42,347 bases of DNA, taken from contig MSTD01000049.1 in the NCBI GenBank assembly GCA_001942045.1, positions 1-42,347 of the forward strand, read 5' to 3'. Each line of letters opens with the position of its first letter. The first letter of the stretch is position 1. Of this stretch, positions 6,567 to 14,575 are shown one piece after another. The notes under the pieces are model-generated. The model worked only from the letters and a program-made list of their open reading frames with translations. It made no database searches and was not told where the DNA came from. Origin of the DNA: Mycolicibacterium porcinum. Lineage in GTDB: Bacteria > Actinomycetota > Actinomycetes > Mycobacteriales > Mycobacteriaceae. The position numbers and the translations under genes were made by a program.

Positions 6567-7490
6567 TCAGTCCCTCCTCATCCATTCCAGTGGGTCTCCC
6601 CGATCGACTTCCACGCCATGCCGGGCCAGCATGGCCCGGACGAGAGCACGTCGATGCGCCGAATAGGTCAGTACGTGCGCGATGATCCCGTACAGCTGAA
6701 AGGATTCCGGCGGATCGCACAGTGCGTCGATCACGGTGTCGCCCAGCCGCCCAGCTGCCGAGTACTCGGATATCAGTGTGGTCCAGCGTTTTCCGATGAC
6801 ACGGTGATGCGCGGCAAGTTGCCCGGCGGTCGCCTTGCCGGTCGTGTCACGCGAGGGAAAATCCCGGCCCTCGATCGTCGCCAGCCAGACTTCCTTGGTC
6901 CAGACGATCGCGCCGAGTACCGCCGCGACGCTGGTCTCCGGCCCGTCCCAGTCCAGTACCACCTGTCCCGGCGAAATCTCCTGGGCCCATTGATGTTCGG
7001 AGAGCGTGGCGGCGACACCGATCAGGTACTCGGTGTCGGCGACGTCGTGCACGAGCATGAACTGGGCGATGTCAGGTCCGCCGGATTCGCCCGGATCGGC
7101 ATCGCACCACAACGACTGCGGCGGGTGGAAGTGCACTCCGTTGGGAGCGGTGAGCCGGAACCCGACATCGTCGGCGCGAGACGGCGGCACACCGAACGCG
7201 CGGCGAAACGCCCGCGAGAACACCTCGGCAGACGACCATCCTTCGGCTTCGGCGACCTCCGCGACCCCGGCGCCCTGTTGCAATCGCCAGGCCGCGCGCT
7301 CGAGCATGACCCGCCGGCGCAGTGCGGCGGGCGGCTCTCCGGTGAGTCTCCTAACTTCCCGGGAGAAGTGGAATTCCGATGCGTAACTGCTGCGCGCCAT
7401 GTCACCGACGCCCGAGTTCTCGTCGTCGACGACCGCGTCGAGCAGCTCCCGCAGCCGGTCACGTCCGTTCGGTTGGTCCGCCACGGTCAC
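6567..7490 (-). CDS. AraC-type HTH domain fused to a DinB-like four-helix domain
   Basis: A 307-residue two-domain protein. Residues about 10-105 form an AraC/XylS double helix-turn-helix (FHFSREVRRLTGEPPAALRRR, then VAEVAEAEGWSSAEVFSRAFRRAFGVPPS). Unusually for AraC proteins the DNA-binding domain is N-terminal. The remaining ~200 residues look like a DinB/DUF664-type helical bundle, with scattered His (AAHHRVIGKRW, YGIIAHVLTYSAHRRALV) that could bind a metal. This suggests a transcription factor with a DinB-like sensor. It is cotranscribed with the RibD-like reductase three bases downstream. GTG or ATG choice: the frame begins MTVADQPNG at 7490. No ligand is known. Confidence 0.78.
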   Translation of the reverse strand: MTVADQPNGRDRLRELLDAVVDDENSGVGDMARSSYASEFHFSREVRRLTGEPPAALRRRVMLERAAWRLQQGAGVAEVAEAEGWSSAEVFSRAFRRAFGVPPSRADDVGFRLTAPNGVHFHPPQSLWCDADPGESGGPDIAQFMLVHDVADTEYLIGVAATLSEHQWAQEISPGQVVLDWDGPETSVAAVLGAIVWTKEVWLATIEGRDFPSRDTTGKATAGQLAAHHRVIGKRWTTLISEYSAAGRLGDTVIDALCDPPESFQLYGIIAHVLTYSAHRRALVRAMLARHGVEVDRGDPLEWMRRD

Positions 7491-7553
7491 CGAGTATGGT
7501 CGGCCGTCCGCCCTCAGAACATGACATTTCCTGCTGTGGTCACCCCGACCGGC

Positions 7554-8441
7554 TCAGCTGTCCAGCACCTGCGCCACCCGGGCCTCGACATCGACGCCAT
7601 CGAGATCGGACAGGTTGATGCCGAACCGGTCGGTGAGCGCGTCGAGAACCTGCGCGGCGGTGTCGAAGCGGATGCGTTCGGTCTCACCGTGACTGTGGAT
7701 CGCCAGGTTCCGGCCGCGCAGGTTGATCCTGGCCTCGTCGGTGACCAGCGCCACGGACAGCCCGACGACGAAGACTCCGCCGGGATGCGTTGACACATAC
7801 CAGCTTCCGACTTCCAGATCGATGCGCGGTTGCGGCACGGTGGTGAACCGGTACAGCGGCTGCCACACGCCGCGGACCTGTGCGGCCAGTTCGTATACCG
7901 ATGCGCCCTGGGTGGGCAGTTCCAGCAGGCGGTACGGCTCGTGGCGGGTCTGTTGCACTGCACCGGTCTGCAACCGGATCGGCGACGACAATGTCTGCCC
8001 GCCGAAGCCGACATCGACCAGGTAGCGCCCGGCCTCCCCCGGAACCGTCACGGCCAGCACGTTGTGGGTGAGCGCGGGCAACGGGGCGTCGGGCTCTTTC
8101 ATCCAGACCACGCGACCGGCGAGACGGTCGACGCCGTAGCCCAGCTCATCGAGGGCATACCCGAGCAGTCCGTTGTGCTCGTAGCAGTAACCGCCGCGGC
8201 GCCGGGTGACGAGCTTGTCCGACAGCGCCGCAGCGCTCAGATCGGCGACCGGGATGCCCAGCAGCGGGTCAAGGTTCTCGAACGGGATGGAGCGGCCGTG
8301 GGCGGCGACGATGTCCCGCAACGTGTCGAGGTCCGGTTGCGCCGAACCGTGATAGCCGATCCGGCCGAAGTAGCCGGGTAGATCGAATCCCGAGTCAGGT
8401 GGCAATGAGCCCATGTCGGCCAATGATGGTGCCTCAACCAC
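7554..8441 (-). CDS. nat: Arylamine N-acetyltransferase
   Basis: Transfers an acetyl group from acetyl-CoA (in mycobacteria also propionyl-CoA) to arylamines, hydrazines such as isoniazid, or endogenous acceptors, in the cytosol. The catalytic triad is complete: Cys86 in RRGGYCYEHN, His126 in THNVL and Asp143 in LVDVGFGG, corresponding to C70-H110-D127 of M. smegmatis NAT. The constant +16 offset shows a 16-residue N-terminal extension if GTG 8441 is used; ATG 8414 would shorten this to seven extra residues and may be the real start. Neither has a strong Shine-Dalgarno sequence. It is divergent from the KstR-box operon. In M. tuberculosis nat lies inside the cholesterol-degradation locus, so the neighbourhood differs but the regulatory theme may be shared. 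Confidence 0.93.
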   Translation of the reverse strand: MVEAPSLADMGSLPPDSGFDLPGYFGRIGYHGSAQPDLDTLRDIVAAHGRSIPFENLDPLLGIPVADLSAAALSDKLVTRRRGGYCYEHNGLLGYALDELGYGVDRLAGRVVWMKEPDAPLPALTHNVLAVTVPGEAGRYLVDVGFGGQTLSSPIRLQTGAVQQTRHEPYRLLELPTQGASVYELAAQVRGVWQPLYRFTTVPQPRIDLEVGSWYVSTHPGGVFVVGLSVALVTDEARINLRGRNLAIHSHGETERIRFDTAAQVLDALTDRFGINLSDLDGVDVEARVAQVLDS

Positions 8442-8583
8442 GGTTCAGGTCAAATTGCCGGGCATATCCGGTGACCGCATAGCCACGACGCGCGACCTGT
8501 GGTTTTGAGAGGATTGTCCGCAGCTACTCGGCAGTAGGTTGAGGGGCCCGCACAGCAAATGGGTTTTTCCACCTCGACCTGGG

Positions 8584-8611
8584 TACACTAGCAAAACTAG
8601 AACACGTTCCA
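8584..8611 (+). promoter_or_regulatory. -10 element and KstR-type operator upstream of the acyltransferase operon
   Basis: TAGAACACGTTCCA at 8598-8611 matches every fixed position of the KstR consensus TnnAACnnGTTnnA. It lies just downstream of a -10-like TACACT (8584-8589), so bound KstR would cover the transcription start. The GTG start of the first gene is at 8632 behind an AGGGGG Shine-Dalgarno (8621-8626). KstR is the TetR repressor of the mycobacterial cholesterol regulon, released by sterol CoA-thioesters. The homologous M. tuberculosis operon Rv1428c-fadD12-lipO is in the KstR regulon as I recall. Confidence 0.75.
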
Positions 8612-8631
8612 ATCCACATCAGGGGGACCCT

Positions 8632-9441
8632 GTGGCTGCGACCGACATCGACCCGTCCGAAATCACCAAATGGGATCCGGGCCTGACCGAGAAGGTCATG
8701 GGCTTCCTACGGCCGCTCATCAAGGGCTACCACCGGGCCGAGGTGCGCGGGCTGGACAGCTTCCCCAACGGCGGTGCGCTGGTGGTGTCCAACCATTCCG
8801 GCGGCCTGTTCGCCCTCGACGTCCCGGTGTTCGCAACGGGCTTCTACGAGAAGTTCGGTTACGAGCGCCCGGTGTACACCCTCAGCCACGACATGCTGAT
8901 GACCGGTCCGACCGCGGCCTTCTTCAAGAAGACCGGATTCATCCGGGCCAACCACGAGAACGCCGACGAGGCGCTGCGTTCCGGCGGTGTGGTCGTGGTG
9001 TTCCCCGGTGGTGACTACGACGTGTATCGGCCGACCCTGTCGGCGAACAAGATCGACTTCGCCGGCCGCACCGGTTACATCAAGGCCGCGATCAACGCCG
9101 GCGTCCCGATCGTGCCCATGGTCGGTATCGGTGGTCAGGAGACCCACCTGTTCCTGTCCCGCGGCACCGAGATCGCCAAGGCACTCGGCCCGATCGCACG
9201 GATGGCCCGCACCAAGATCGTGCCGGTGTCATTCGGCTTCCCGTTCGGTCTGTCGGCGGTGCTGCCGCTCAATGTGCCGCTGCCGTCCAAGATCGTGATG
9301 GAGACGCTGCCGCCGATCGACATCGAGGCCGAGTTCGGTGAGAACCCCGACATCGACGAGGTCGACGCGCACGTCCGCCGCGTCATGCAGCGCGCCCTGG
9401 ACGGGCTGGCCGAAGAGCGCCGCTTCCCGGTGATCGGCTGA
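8632..9441 (+). CDS. Lysophospholipid acyltransferase-like protein (Rv1428c-like)
   Basis: A 269-residue PlsC/LPLAT-like acyltransferase. The motif NHSGGLFALD stands where the family has NHxxxxD; the spacing from His to Asp is longer than canonical, as in diacylglycerol-acyltransferase-like relatives. A second block, VVFPGGDYDVYRP, corresponds to the FPEG-type acceptor motif, and AGVPIVPMV to the terminal block. It probably acylates a glycerol- or sterol-type acceptor at the membrane; substrate not identifiable. GTG 8632 is set by AGGGGG five bases upstream. It is the first gene of a tight operon with the fadD12-like gene six bases downstream, under the KstR box. Confidence 0.82.
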   Translation: MAATDIDPSEITKWDPGLTEKVMGFLRPLIKGYHRAEVRGLDSFPNGGALVVSNHSGGLFALDVPVFATGFYEKFGYERPVYTLSHDMLMTGPTAAFFKKTGFIRANHENADEALRSGGVVVVFPGGDYDVYRPTLSANKIDFAGRTGYIKAAINAGVPIVPMVGIGGQETHLFLSRGTEIAKALGPIARMARTKIVPVSFGFPFGLSAVLPLNVPLPSKIVMETLPPIDIEAEFGENPDIDEVDAHVRRVMQRALDGLAEERRFPVIG

Positions 9442-9447
9442 GCACCG

Positions 9448-11085
9448 GTGAATCCGCTCGATCTGCTGACGGGACCGCTGGACCGGGTCACCGACACCGC
9501 CGGCTTGGTCGCGACCATGCGCCGGGCCGGCATCCTCGCGGTGATGCGCCCCGACAAGTACGTCCGCATCGCCGCCGCCATGGCACGCGAGAACATGAGC
9601 GTCACTTCGGGTTTCGCGGCCTCCGCGCAGCGCTGCGGCAACCGGCTCGGTCTGGTCGACGAACTCGGCACGCTGACCTGGCAGCAGGTGGACCAGCAGG
9701 CCGACGCCCTGGCCGCCGGTCTTCAGGCGCTGCCCACTGGTGAGCCGAAGGTGCTCGGCATCATGGCCCGCAATCACCGCGGCTTCGTGCTGTCGCTGAT
9801 CGCCGCCAACCGGATCGGCGCCGACGTGCTGTTGCTCAACACTTCGTTCGCCGCACCCGCGCTGGCCGAGGTGGTCAACCGCGAGTCCGTCGACGCCGTC
9901 ATCTACGACGAAGAGTTCACCGAAACGGTCGACCGGGCCCTCTCCGACCGGCCCAGCGCCGCACGGATCGTGGCGTGGACCGACACCCACGCCCACGACC
10001 TCACCGTCGCGAAACTCGTCGAGCAGCACCGGGGTGAGGAGCCCCGGCGGGCCGACGAAAAAAGTAAGGTGATCCTGCTGACCTCCGGGACCACCGGAAC
10101 CCCCAAGGGCGCCAAGCATTCCGGCGGCGGCCCCGAGGTGCTCAAGTCGATCCTGGATCGCACCCCGTGGCACACCGAGGAGCGGGTGGTGATCGTGGCG
10201 CCGATGTTCCACGCCTGGGGCTTCTCTCAGTTGGCCTTCGCGGCGTCGATGGCCTGCACCATCGTCACCCGGCGCAAGTTCGATCCCGAGGCCACGCTCG
10301 AGCTCGTCGACCGGCACCGGGCCAAGGGCCTGTGTGTGGTGCCGGTGATGTTCGACCGGATCATGGAACTGCCGGAGAACGTGCTGAACCGCTATGACGG
10401 ACGCACACTGCGGTTCGCCGCGGCGTCCGGATCGCGCATGCGTCCCGACGTCGTCATCGCGTTCATGGACCGGTTCGGCGACATCATCTACAACAACTAC
10501 AACGCCACCGAAGCCGGCATGATCGCCACCGCGACACCGGCCGATCTGCGCGCCGCACCCGACACCGCGGGTAAACCCGCGGAGGGCACCGAGATTCGCA
10601 TCCTCGACAGTGAGTTCCGGCGGGTTGCCACTGGTGAGGTGGGCACCATCTACGTGCGCAACTCCACCCAGTTCGACGGCTACACCTCAGGCACCACGAA
10701 AGACTTCCACGAGGGGTTCATGTCCTCGGGCGATGTCGGCTACCTGGACGACGCGGGCCGGTTGTTCGTGGTGGGCCGCGACGACGAGATGATCGTCTCG
10801 GGCGGCGAGAACGTGTACCCGATCGAGGTGGAGAAGGTCCTGGCCGGACATCCCGAGGTCGCCGAGGCCGCGGTGATCGGGGTCGACGACCTTCAGTACG
10901 GGCAGCGGCTCGTGGCGTTCGTAAGGGTCGCGGGCGCTGCCACGCCCGATGATCTGAAGGCGTATGTTCGGGAGAACCTCGCCAATTACAAAGTGCCGCG
11001 GGAGATCACCGTGCTCGACGAGTTGCCGCGCAACAGCACCGGCAAGATCGACCGCCGTCAACTGCAGGAGATGGTGAATGGCTGA
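9448..11085 (+). CDS. fadD12: Fatty-acyl-CoA synthetase/ligase, FadD12-like
   Basis: A 545-residue adenylate-forming enzyme that activates a carboxylic acid to its CoA thioester through an acyl-AMP intermediate. The P-loop-like motif TSGTTGTPKG spans 212-221. YNNYNATEAGM is the A5 motif, SSGDVGYLDDAGRLFVVGRDDEMI the A7/A8 region and Lys533 in NSTGKIDRRQL the A10 catalytic lysine. GTG 9448 starts six bases after the acyltransferase stop. The gene overlaps the following lipO-like gene by 8 bp. The acyltransferase-ligase-esterase order equals Rv1428c-Rv1427c-Rv1426c in M. tuberculosis, which supports the FadD12 name. KstR control suggests a sterol-derived or sterol-associated acid, which is inference. 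Confidence 0.9.
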   Translation: MNPLDLLTGPLDRVTDTAGLVATMRRAGILAVMRPDKYVRIAAAMARENMSVTSGFAASAQRCGNRLGLVDELGTLTWQQVDQQADALAAGLQALPTGEPKVLGIMARNHRGFVLSLIAANRIGADVLLLNTSFAAPALAEVVNRESVDAVIYDEEFTETVDRALSDRPSAARIVAWTDTHAHDLTVAKLVEQHRGEEPRRADEKSKVILLTSGTTGTPKGAKHSGGGPEVLKSILDRTPWHTEERVVIVAPMFHAWGFSQLAFAASMACTIVTRRKFDPEATLELVDRHRAKGLCVVPVMFDRIMELPENVLNRYDGRTLRFAAASGSRMRPDVVIAFMDRFGDIIYNNYNATEAGMIATATPADLRAAPDTAGKPAEGTEIRILDSEFRRVATGEVGTIYVRNSTQFDGYTSGTTKDFHEGFMSSGDVGYLDDAGRLFVVGRDDEMIVSGGENVYPIEVEKVLAGHPEVAEAAVIGVDDLQYGQRLVAFVRVAGAATPDDLKAYVRENLANYKVPREITVLDELPRNSTGKIDRRQLQEMVNG

Positions 11086-12316
11086 CCGCCGACGGCTGCT
11101 GGCAGCGGCCGCTGAGCTGCTCAACGCTGCCAACGCAGTGAAACCGATCGGACGCAAGGGCTACAGCACCATCCTTGCCTTCGCCTTCGGCTGGCCGACC
11201 TCCGAAAACGCACCACTGGTGATCACCGGGTCGGCCCTCGACGCGCTGCGTCGCGGCATCCGTGGCGACTACCGGTCCACGACCGGCCGAATTTCCTTGC
11301 TGCTCAAGGTGATCTCCTGGGCACTGCTGGTGCTGGTGCATCGTCGCAACATGCAGTCCCGGCACTATTTCGAAGACCCGGTCCGCGAGGCGCTGGCCGA
11401 CGAATACCCCTCCGCACTGAGGCCGCTGCGTCGCGGCGAGGTGTACTCGACGTCGATGAGCCGACGTCGCTACGTCCGCAAGACGGTGCACTACGGCCCG
11501 CACCGCGCCAACCTCGCCGACATCTGGATGCGTCCGGACCTGCCGCTGGACGGCAAGGCGCCGGTGCTGCTGCAGGTACCGGGCGGAGCCTGGATGATCG
11601 GAATGCGCCGGCCGCAGTCGTATCCGCTGATGAGCCACCTCGCCGAGCAGGGCTGGATCTGCGTGTCGATCGGCTACCGGATCAGCCCACGCCACCCGTG
11701 GCCCAACCACATCATCGACGTCAAGCAGGCGTTGGCCTGGGTGAAGGCCAACATCGCTGAATACGGCGGCGACCCCGAGGCCGTGTGCATCACCGGCGGT
11801 TCGGCGGGCGGGCACCTGACCGCACTGGCCGCACTGACCCCGAATGATCCCAAGTGGCAACCCGGTTTCGAGGATGCCGACACCTCGGTCGCGGCCGCGG
11901 TGCCCGTCTACGGCCGCTACGACTGGTTCAGCACCACCGGCACCGGACGGCAGGAGTTCATCGAGGCGCTGGAACGGCTCATCGTCAAGCAGCCGCTTTC
12001 CACCAATGACCAGGTGTACAAGGATGCGTCACCGATCTTGTTGGTACGCCCCGATGCCCCACCGTTTTTCGTGCTGCACGGGACCAACGATTCCCTCATC
12101 CCGGTCGGTGAAGGCCGGGAGTTCGTCGCCGCGCTGCGCGAGGTGTCCGAATCGCCGGTGATCTACGCCGAGATACCGCATGCCCAGCACGCATTCGACA
12201 TCTTCGGCTCTCCGCGCGGGCATTACACGGCCGATGCCGTCGCGGAGTTCTTGAACTGGGCCCGGGCCAGGGCTCAGCTGACGGCGGATACCCCTGCGGA
12301 CTCACTAAGCTCCTGA
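11078..12316 (+). CDS. lipO: Alpha/beta-hydrolase esterase, LipO-like
   Basis: A 412-residue serine esterase of the BD-FAE/hormone-sensitive-lipase type. The oxyanion-hole segment is QVPGGAWMIG (about 166-175), the nucleophile elbow is GGSAGG with Ser242, and the acid and base appear to be Asp338 (HGTNDSLIPV) and His371 (PHAQHAFDIF). Residues about 60-90 include a hydrophobic stretch, ISLLLKVISWALLVLVH, that could anchor the protein to the membrane. It overlaps the ligase gene by 8 bp, so translation is coupled. It is a paralogue of the lipC-like protein at 32408-33631: both share the VPGGAW block, the SAGGHLAALA-type elbow and the GADTSV/YGRYDW region. Substrate unknown. Confidence 0.88.
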   Translation: MADRRRLLAAAAELLNAANAVKPIGRKGYSTILAFAFGWPTSENAPLVITGSALDALRRGIRGDYRSTTGRISLLLKVISWALLVLVHRRNMQSRHYFEDPVREALADEYPSALRPLRRGEVYSTSMSRRRYVRKTVHYGPHRANLADIWMRPDLPLDGKAPVLLQVPGGAWMIGMRRPQSYPLMSHLAEQGWICVSIGYRISPRHPWPNHIIDVKQALAWVKANIAEYGGDPEAVCITGGSAGGHLTALAALTPNDPKWQPGFEDADTSVAAAVPVYGRYDWFSTTGTGRQEFIEALERLIVKQPLSTNDQVYKDASPILLVRPDAPPFFVLHGTNDSLIPVGEGREFVAALREVSESPVIYAEIPHAQHAFDIFGSPRGHYTADAVAEFLNWARARAQLTADTPADSLSS

Positions 12317-12318
12317 AC

Positions 12319-13692
12319 ATGTCCACACCGGACACCGAACTCGCCGCGCTGGCGGCCGAACTGCCCGACCACGCAGTGATCACCGACCCTGCCGTGATCG
12401 AGGGCTATCGCCGCGACGCGGCGCTCGACCCGGAGGCCGGCCGAGCCCGGGCGGTGGTGCGGGCCGGCAGCACCGAGGACGTGCAGGCCGTGCTGCGCTG
12501 GGCCAGCGCACACCGGGTGCCGGTGGTGCCTCGAGGTGCGGGATCCGGTCTCGCCGGCGGCGCCAACGGGGTCGACGGCGGCATCATCCTGAGCACCGAA
12601 CGGATGCGCGAGATCCGCATCGACACCGCGAGCCGCACCGCGGTGGTGCAGCCCGGCCTGTTGAACTCCGAGGTGAAGAAGGCCGCCGCTGAGCACGGGC
12701 TGTGGTACCCGCCCGATCCTGGCTCCGTCGAGATCTCCTCGATCGGCGGGAACGCGGCGACCAACGCCGGCGGGTTGTGCTGCGTGAAGTACGGGGTCAC
12801 CAGTGACTACGTGCTCGGCATGCAGGTGGTGCTGGCCGACGGTACCGCGGTCCGGCTGGGCGGCCCGCGCTTGAAAGACGTTGCCGGTCTTTCGTTGACG
12901 AAGCTGTTCGTCGGATCCGAAGGCATCCTCGGGGTGATCACCGAACTCACGCTGCGGCTGATCCCGGCCCAGCCCCCGGCATCGACCGCGGTCGCGCTGT
13001 TCGGCTCGGTGCAGGACGCGGCCGACGCGGTGGTGGCCATCACCGAGAAGGTGCGGCCGGCCATGCTGGAGCTCATGGACCACGCCACCATCAACGCGGT
13101 CGAGGACTACCGCCGGATGGGTCTGGACCGCTCGGCAGAGGCGATGCTGCTGGTGCAATCCGATGCACCGGGCGCCGCCGCCGAGGAGATCGCCCACATC
13201 GTCGAAGCCTGTGAAAAGTCCGGGGCCACCGAGGTTTACGCCACCGACGACCCTGAGGAGGGCGCGGCGTTCACCGCGGCCCGTCGCCTCGTCGGCTTGG
13301 CCCTGATGCAGCTGGGCACGTTCTACCTCGAAGACGTCACAGTGCCCATCCCCGACCTGCCCGAGCTGGTCGCGGGCATCAAGCGCATTGCCGAGGACTG
13401 CGACGTGCTGATCTGCGTCGTCGCCCACGCCGGTGACGGGAACACCCACCCGGTGGTGATATTCGACGCCGACGATCCGGACATGAGCGAACGCGCCCGA
13501 GTGGCGTTCGCCCGAGTCATGGAGCTGGCGATCGCCATGGGCGGCACGATCACCGGCGAGCACGGCATCGGCCGGCTCAAAAGAGACTGGCTGCCACTAC
13601 AACTCGGTGACGACGTGATGGCGCTGACCCGCCGGATCAAGGATGCCCTTGACCCGCAGGGCATCCTCAATCCGGGTGCGGTGCTGAGCTAG
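12319..13692 (+). CDS. FAD-linked oxidase, GlcD/D-lactate dehydrogenase family (Rv1257c-like)
   Basis: A 457-residue flavoprotein of the PCMH/vanillyl-alcohol-oxidase superfamily that oxidises 2-hydroxy acids such as glycolate or D-lactate. The FAD-binding domain includes VVPRGAGSGLAGGANGVDGG (about 70-90), SSIGGNAATNAGGLCC and the VLGMQVVLADG stretch. The C-terminal FAD-oxidase domain has HAGDGNTHPVV and GEHGIGRLKRDWL, which place catalytic/metal His residues. It begins two bases after the lipO-like stop, so it is part of the KstR-box operon here. I recall its M. tuberculosis counterpart, Rv1257c, as lying away from fadD12/lipO, so this linkage may be specific to faster-growing species. Physiological substrate is not shown by sequence. 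Confidence 0.9.
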   Translation: MSTPDTELAALAAELPDHAVITDPAVIEGYRRDAALDPEAGRARAVVRAGSTEDVQAVLRWASAHRVPVVPRGAGSGLAGGANGVDGGIILSTERMREIRIDTASRTAVVQPGLLNSEVKKAAAEHGLWYPPDPGSVEISSIGGNAATNAGGLCCVKYGVTSDYVLGMQVVLADGTAVRLGGPRLKDVAGLSLTKLFVGSEGILGVITELTLRLIPAQPPASTAVALFGSVQDAADAVVAITEKVRPAMLELMDHATINAVEDYRRMGLDRSAEAMLLVQSDAPGAAAEEIAHIVEACEKSGATEVYATDDPEEGAAFTAARRLVGLALMQLGTFYLEDVTVPIPDLPELVAGIKRIAEDCDVLICVVAHAGDGNTHPVVIFDADDPDMSERARVAFARVMELAIAMGGTITGEHGIGRLKRDWLPLQLGDDVMALTRRIKDALDPQGILNPGAVLS

Positions 13693-13700
13693 TTCCCTGG

Positions 13701-13763
13701 CGCCGAGACTGCGGTTTCTGATGTGATTTACCGGATTTCGGGCCACAAACCGTAGTCTCGGCG
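13701..13763. terminator. 63-bp intergenic hairpin repeat between convergent genes
   Basis: CGCCGAGACTGCGGTTTCTG (13701-13720) pairs with CACAAACCGTAGTCTCGGCG (13744-13763) with two mismatches in 20. It lies between the FAD oxidase and the convergent PadR-like gene and would act as a bidirectional terminator. The same wording, CGGTTTCTGA then CCGGATTTC then GTCTCGGCG, recurs at 19445-19498, so both belong to one dispersed repeat family. Confidence 0.7.
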
Positions 13764-13774
13764 AGGGTTAACCC

Positions 13775-14386
13775 TCAGCTCTCGGCGAGCACCCCGTGCA
13801 GGGCCTTCTTCGCCTCGTTGATCGCCGCGAGCAGATTGGTCCGTACCTCGGTGAGCTTGGCCTTCTGCTCGTCCGTGCCGGTGAACGCGATGGTGCGGGC
13901 CAGCCCCGCGACCTCGTGCAGGCCGGTGCGGATCTTGATGACGTCGGCGAATTTCCCCGCCTTGCCCAGGAACGCATGCGCGGTCTCGCTGGTGACACCA
14001 CGCCAGGCCAGCAACTGAGTGCCGAATTCGGTCAACGTGGCGACGCCGTCGGAGACGGTGACCACGCCGCGACCGGCAAGTGCGGCGATGGCGAGTTCGA
14101 CGATGTCCTGCGGCGGCGTGAACGCGCCGCCCGTCGCCTCGGTGGTGCGCTCGACGATCTGTTCCGCCGTGGCCGGCCCGTCGAGCAACAGTGCCGCGGT
14201 CCCGACGGCGGCGCGCTTGAGGGCGAAGCCGGGCCCGAAGCCCTTACCGAACCCCGGGCCACCGAAACCACCTCCGAAGCCGCCGCCGAACGCGCCCGGA
14301 CCGAAACCGCCGGGCCCCTCGGGACCGCAGTTACCGCCGCCGAATCCGCCCGGACCGAAGCCACCGAAGAATCCTCCAAAACCCAT
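13775..14386 (-). CDS. Glycine-rich PadR-like winged-helix protein
   Basis: A 203-residue protein in two parts. Residues 1 to about 50 are a glycine/phenylalanine-rich low-complexity tail made of GFGG, GPGG and GGFGG units. The rest contains a winged-helix-like region (ALLLDGPATAEQIVERTTEATGG then IAALAGRGVVTVSDGVATLTEFG), resembling PadR regulators, several of which carry Gly-rich N-terminal tails, and a helical C-terminus for dimerisation. ATG 14386 is chosen because AAGGA lies eight bases upstream; ATG 14395 (MCDMGF) is an in-frame alternative. A perfect palindrome at 14443-14461 lies 57 bp upstream. It is divergent from the MarR gene. The family call is moderate; the ligand is unknown. 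Confidence 0.7.
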   Translation of the reverse strand: MGFGGFFGGFGPGGFGGGNCGPEGPGGFGPGAFGGGFGGGFGGPGFGKGFGPGFALKRAAVGTAALLLDGPATAEQIVERTTEATGGAFTPPQDIVELAIAALAGRGVVTVSDGVATLTEFGTQLLAWRGVTSETAHAFLGKAGKFADVIKIRTGLHEVAGLARTIAFTGTDEQKAKLTEVRTNLLAAINEAKKALHGVLAES

Positions 14387-14442
14387 GTCACACATCCTTT
14401 TTCCAGGTTTCAACCGGACCGCAGGAGCGCGGCCCGACAGGT

Positions 14443-14461
14443 GTATCAAGTTCCTTGATAC
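14443..14461. promoter_or_regulatory. Perfect palindrome GTATCAAGTTCCTTGATAC, candidate MarR operator
   Basis: Two 8-bp arms, GTATCAAG and CTTGATAC, flank a 3-bp centre. The site is in the divergent region between the PadR-like (start 14386) and MarR (start 14576) genes, 57 bp from the former. Paired ATCAAG/CTTGAT half-sites are typical of MarR boxes. The half-site GTATCAAG also occurs in the element at 25657-25678 (on its minus strand), next to another MarR gene. Confidence 0.6.
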
Positions 14462-14575
14462 GCTCGAGTCGGGACCAATTCAATGAGATCTGGCTGAGAA
14501 CTGGTTGAGCTGTGGGCGAAACGATGCGACTCAACGGGATGGTCGACGGCGCTGGCGCATGTGAGGATGCCAGCT

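Noticed and set aside
6267..7793. 508-codon plus-strand frame across the RibD-like, AraC-DinB and nat genes
   Set aside because: It runs antisense to three supported genes and has no recognisable motif.
8441..8631. Second KstR box for nat
   Set aside because: Only one full TnnAACnnGTTnnA match (8598-8611) was found in the divergent region; control of nat from it is possible but not shown.
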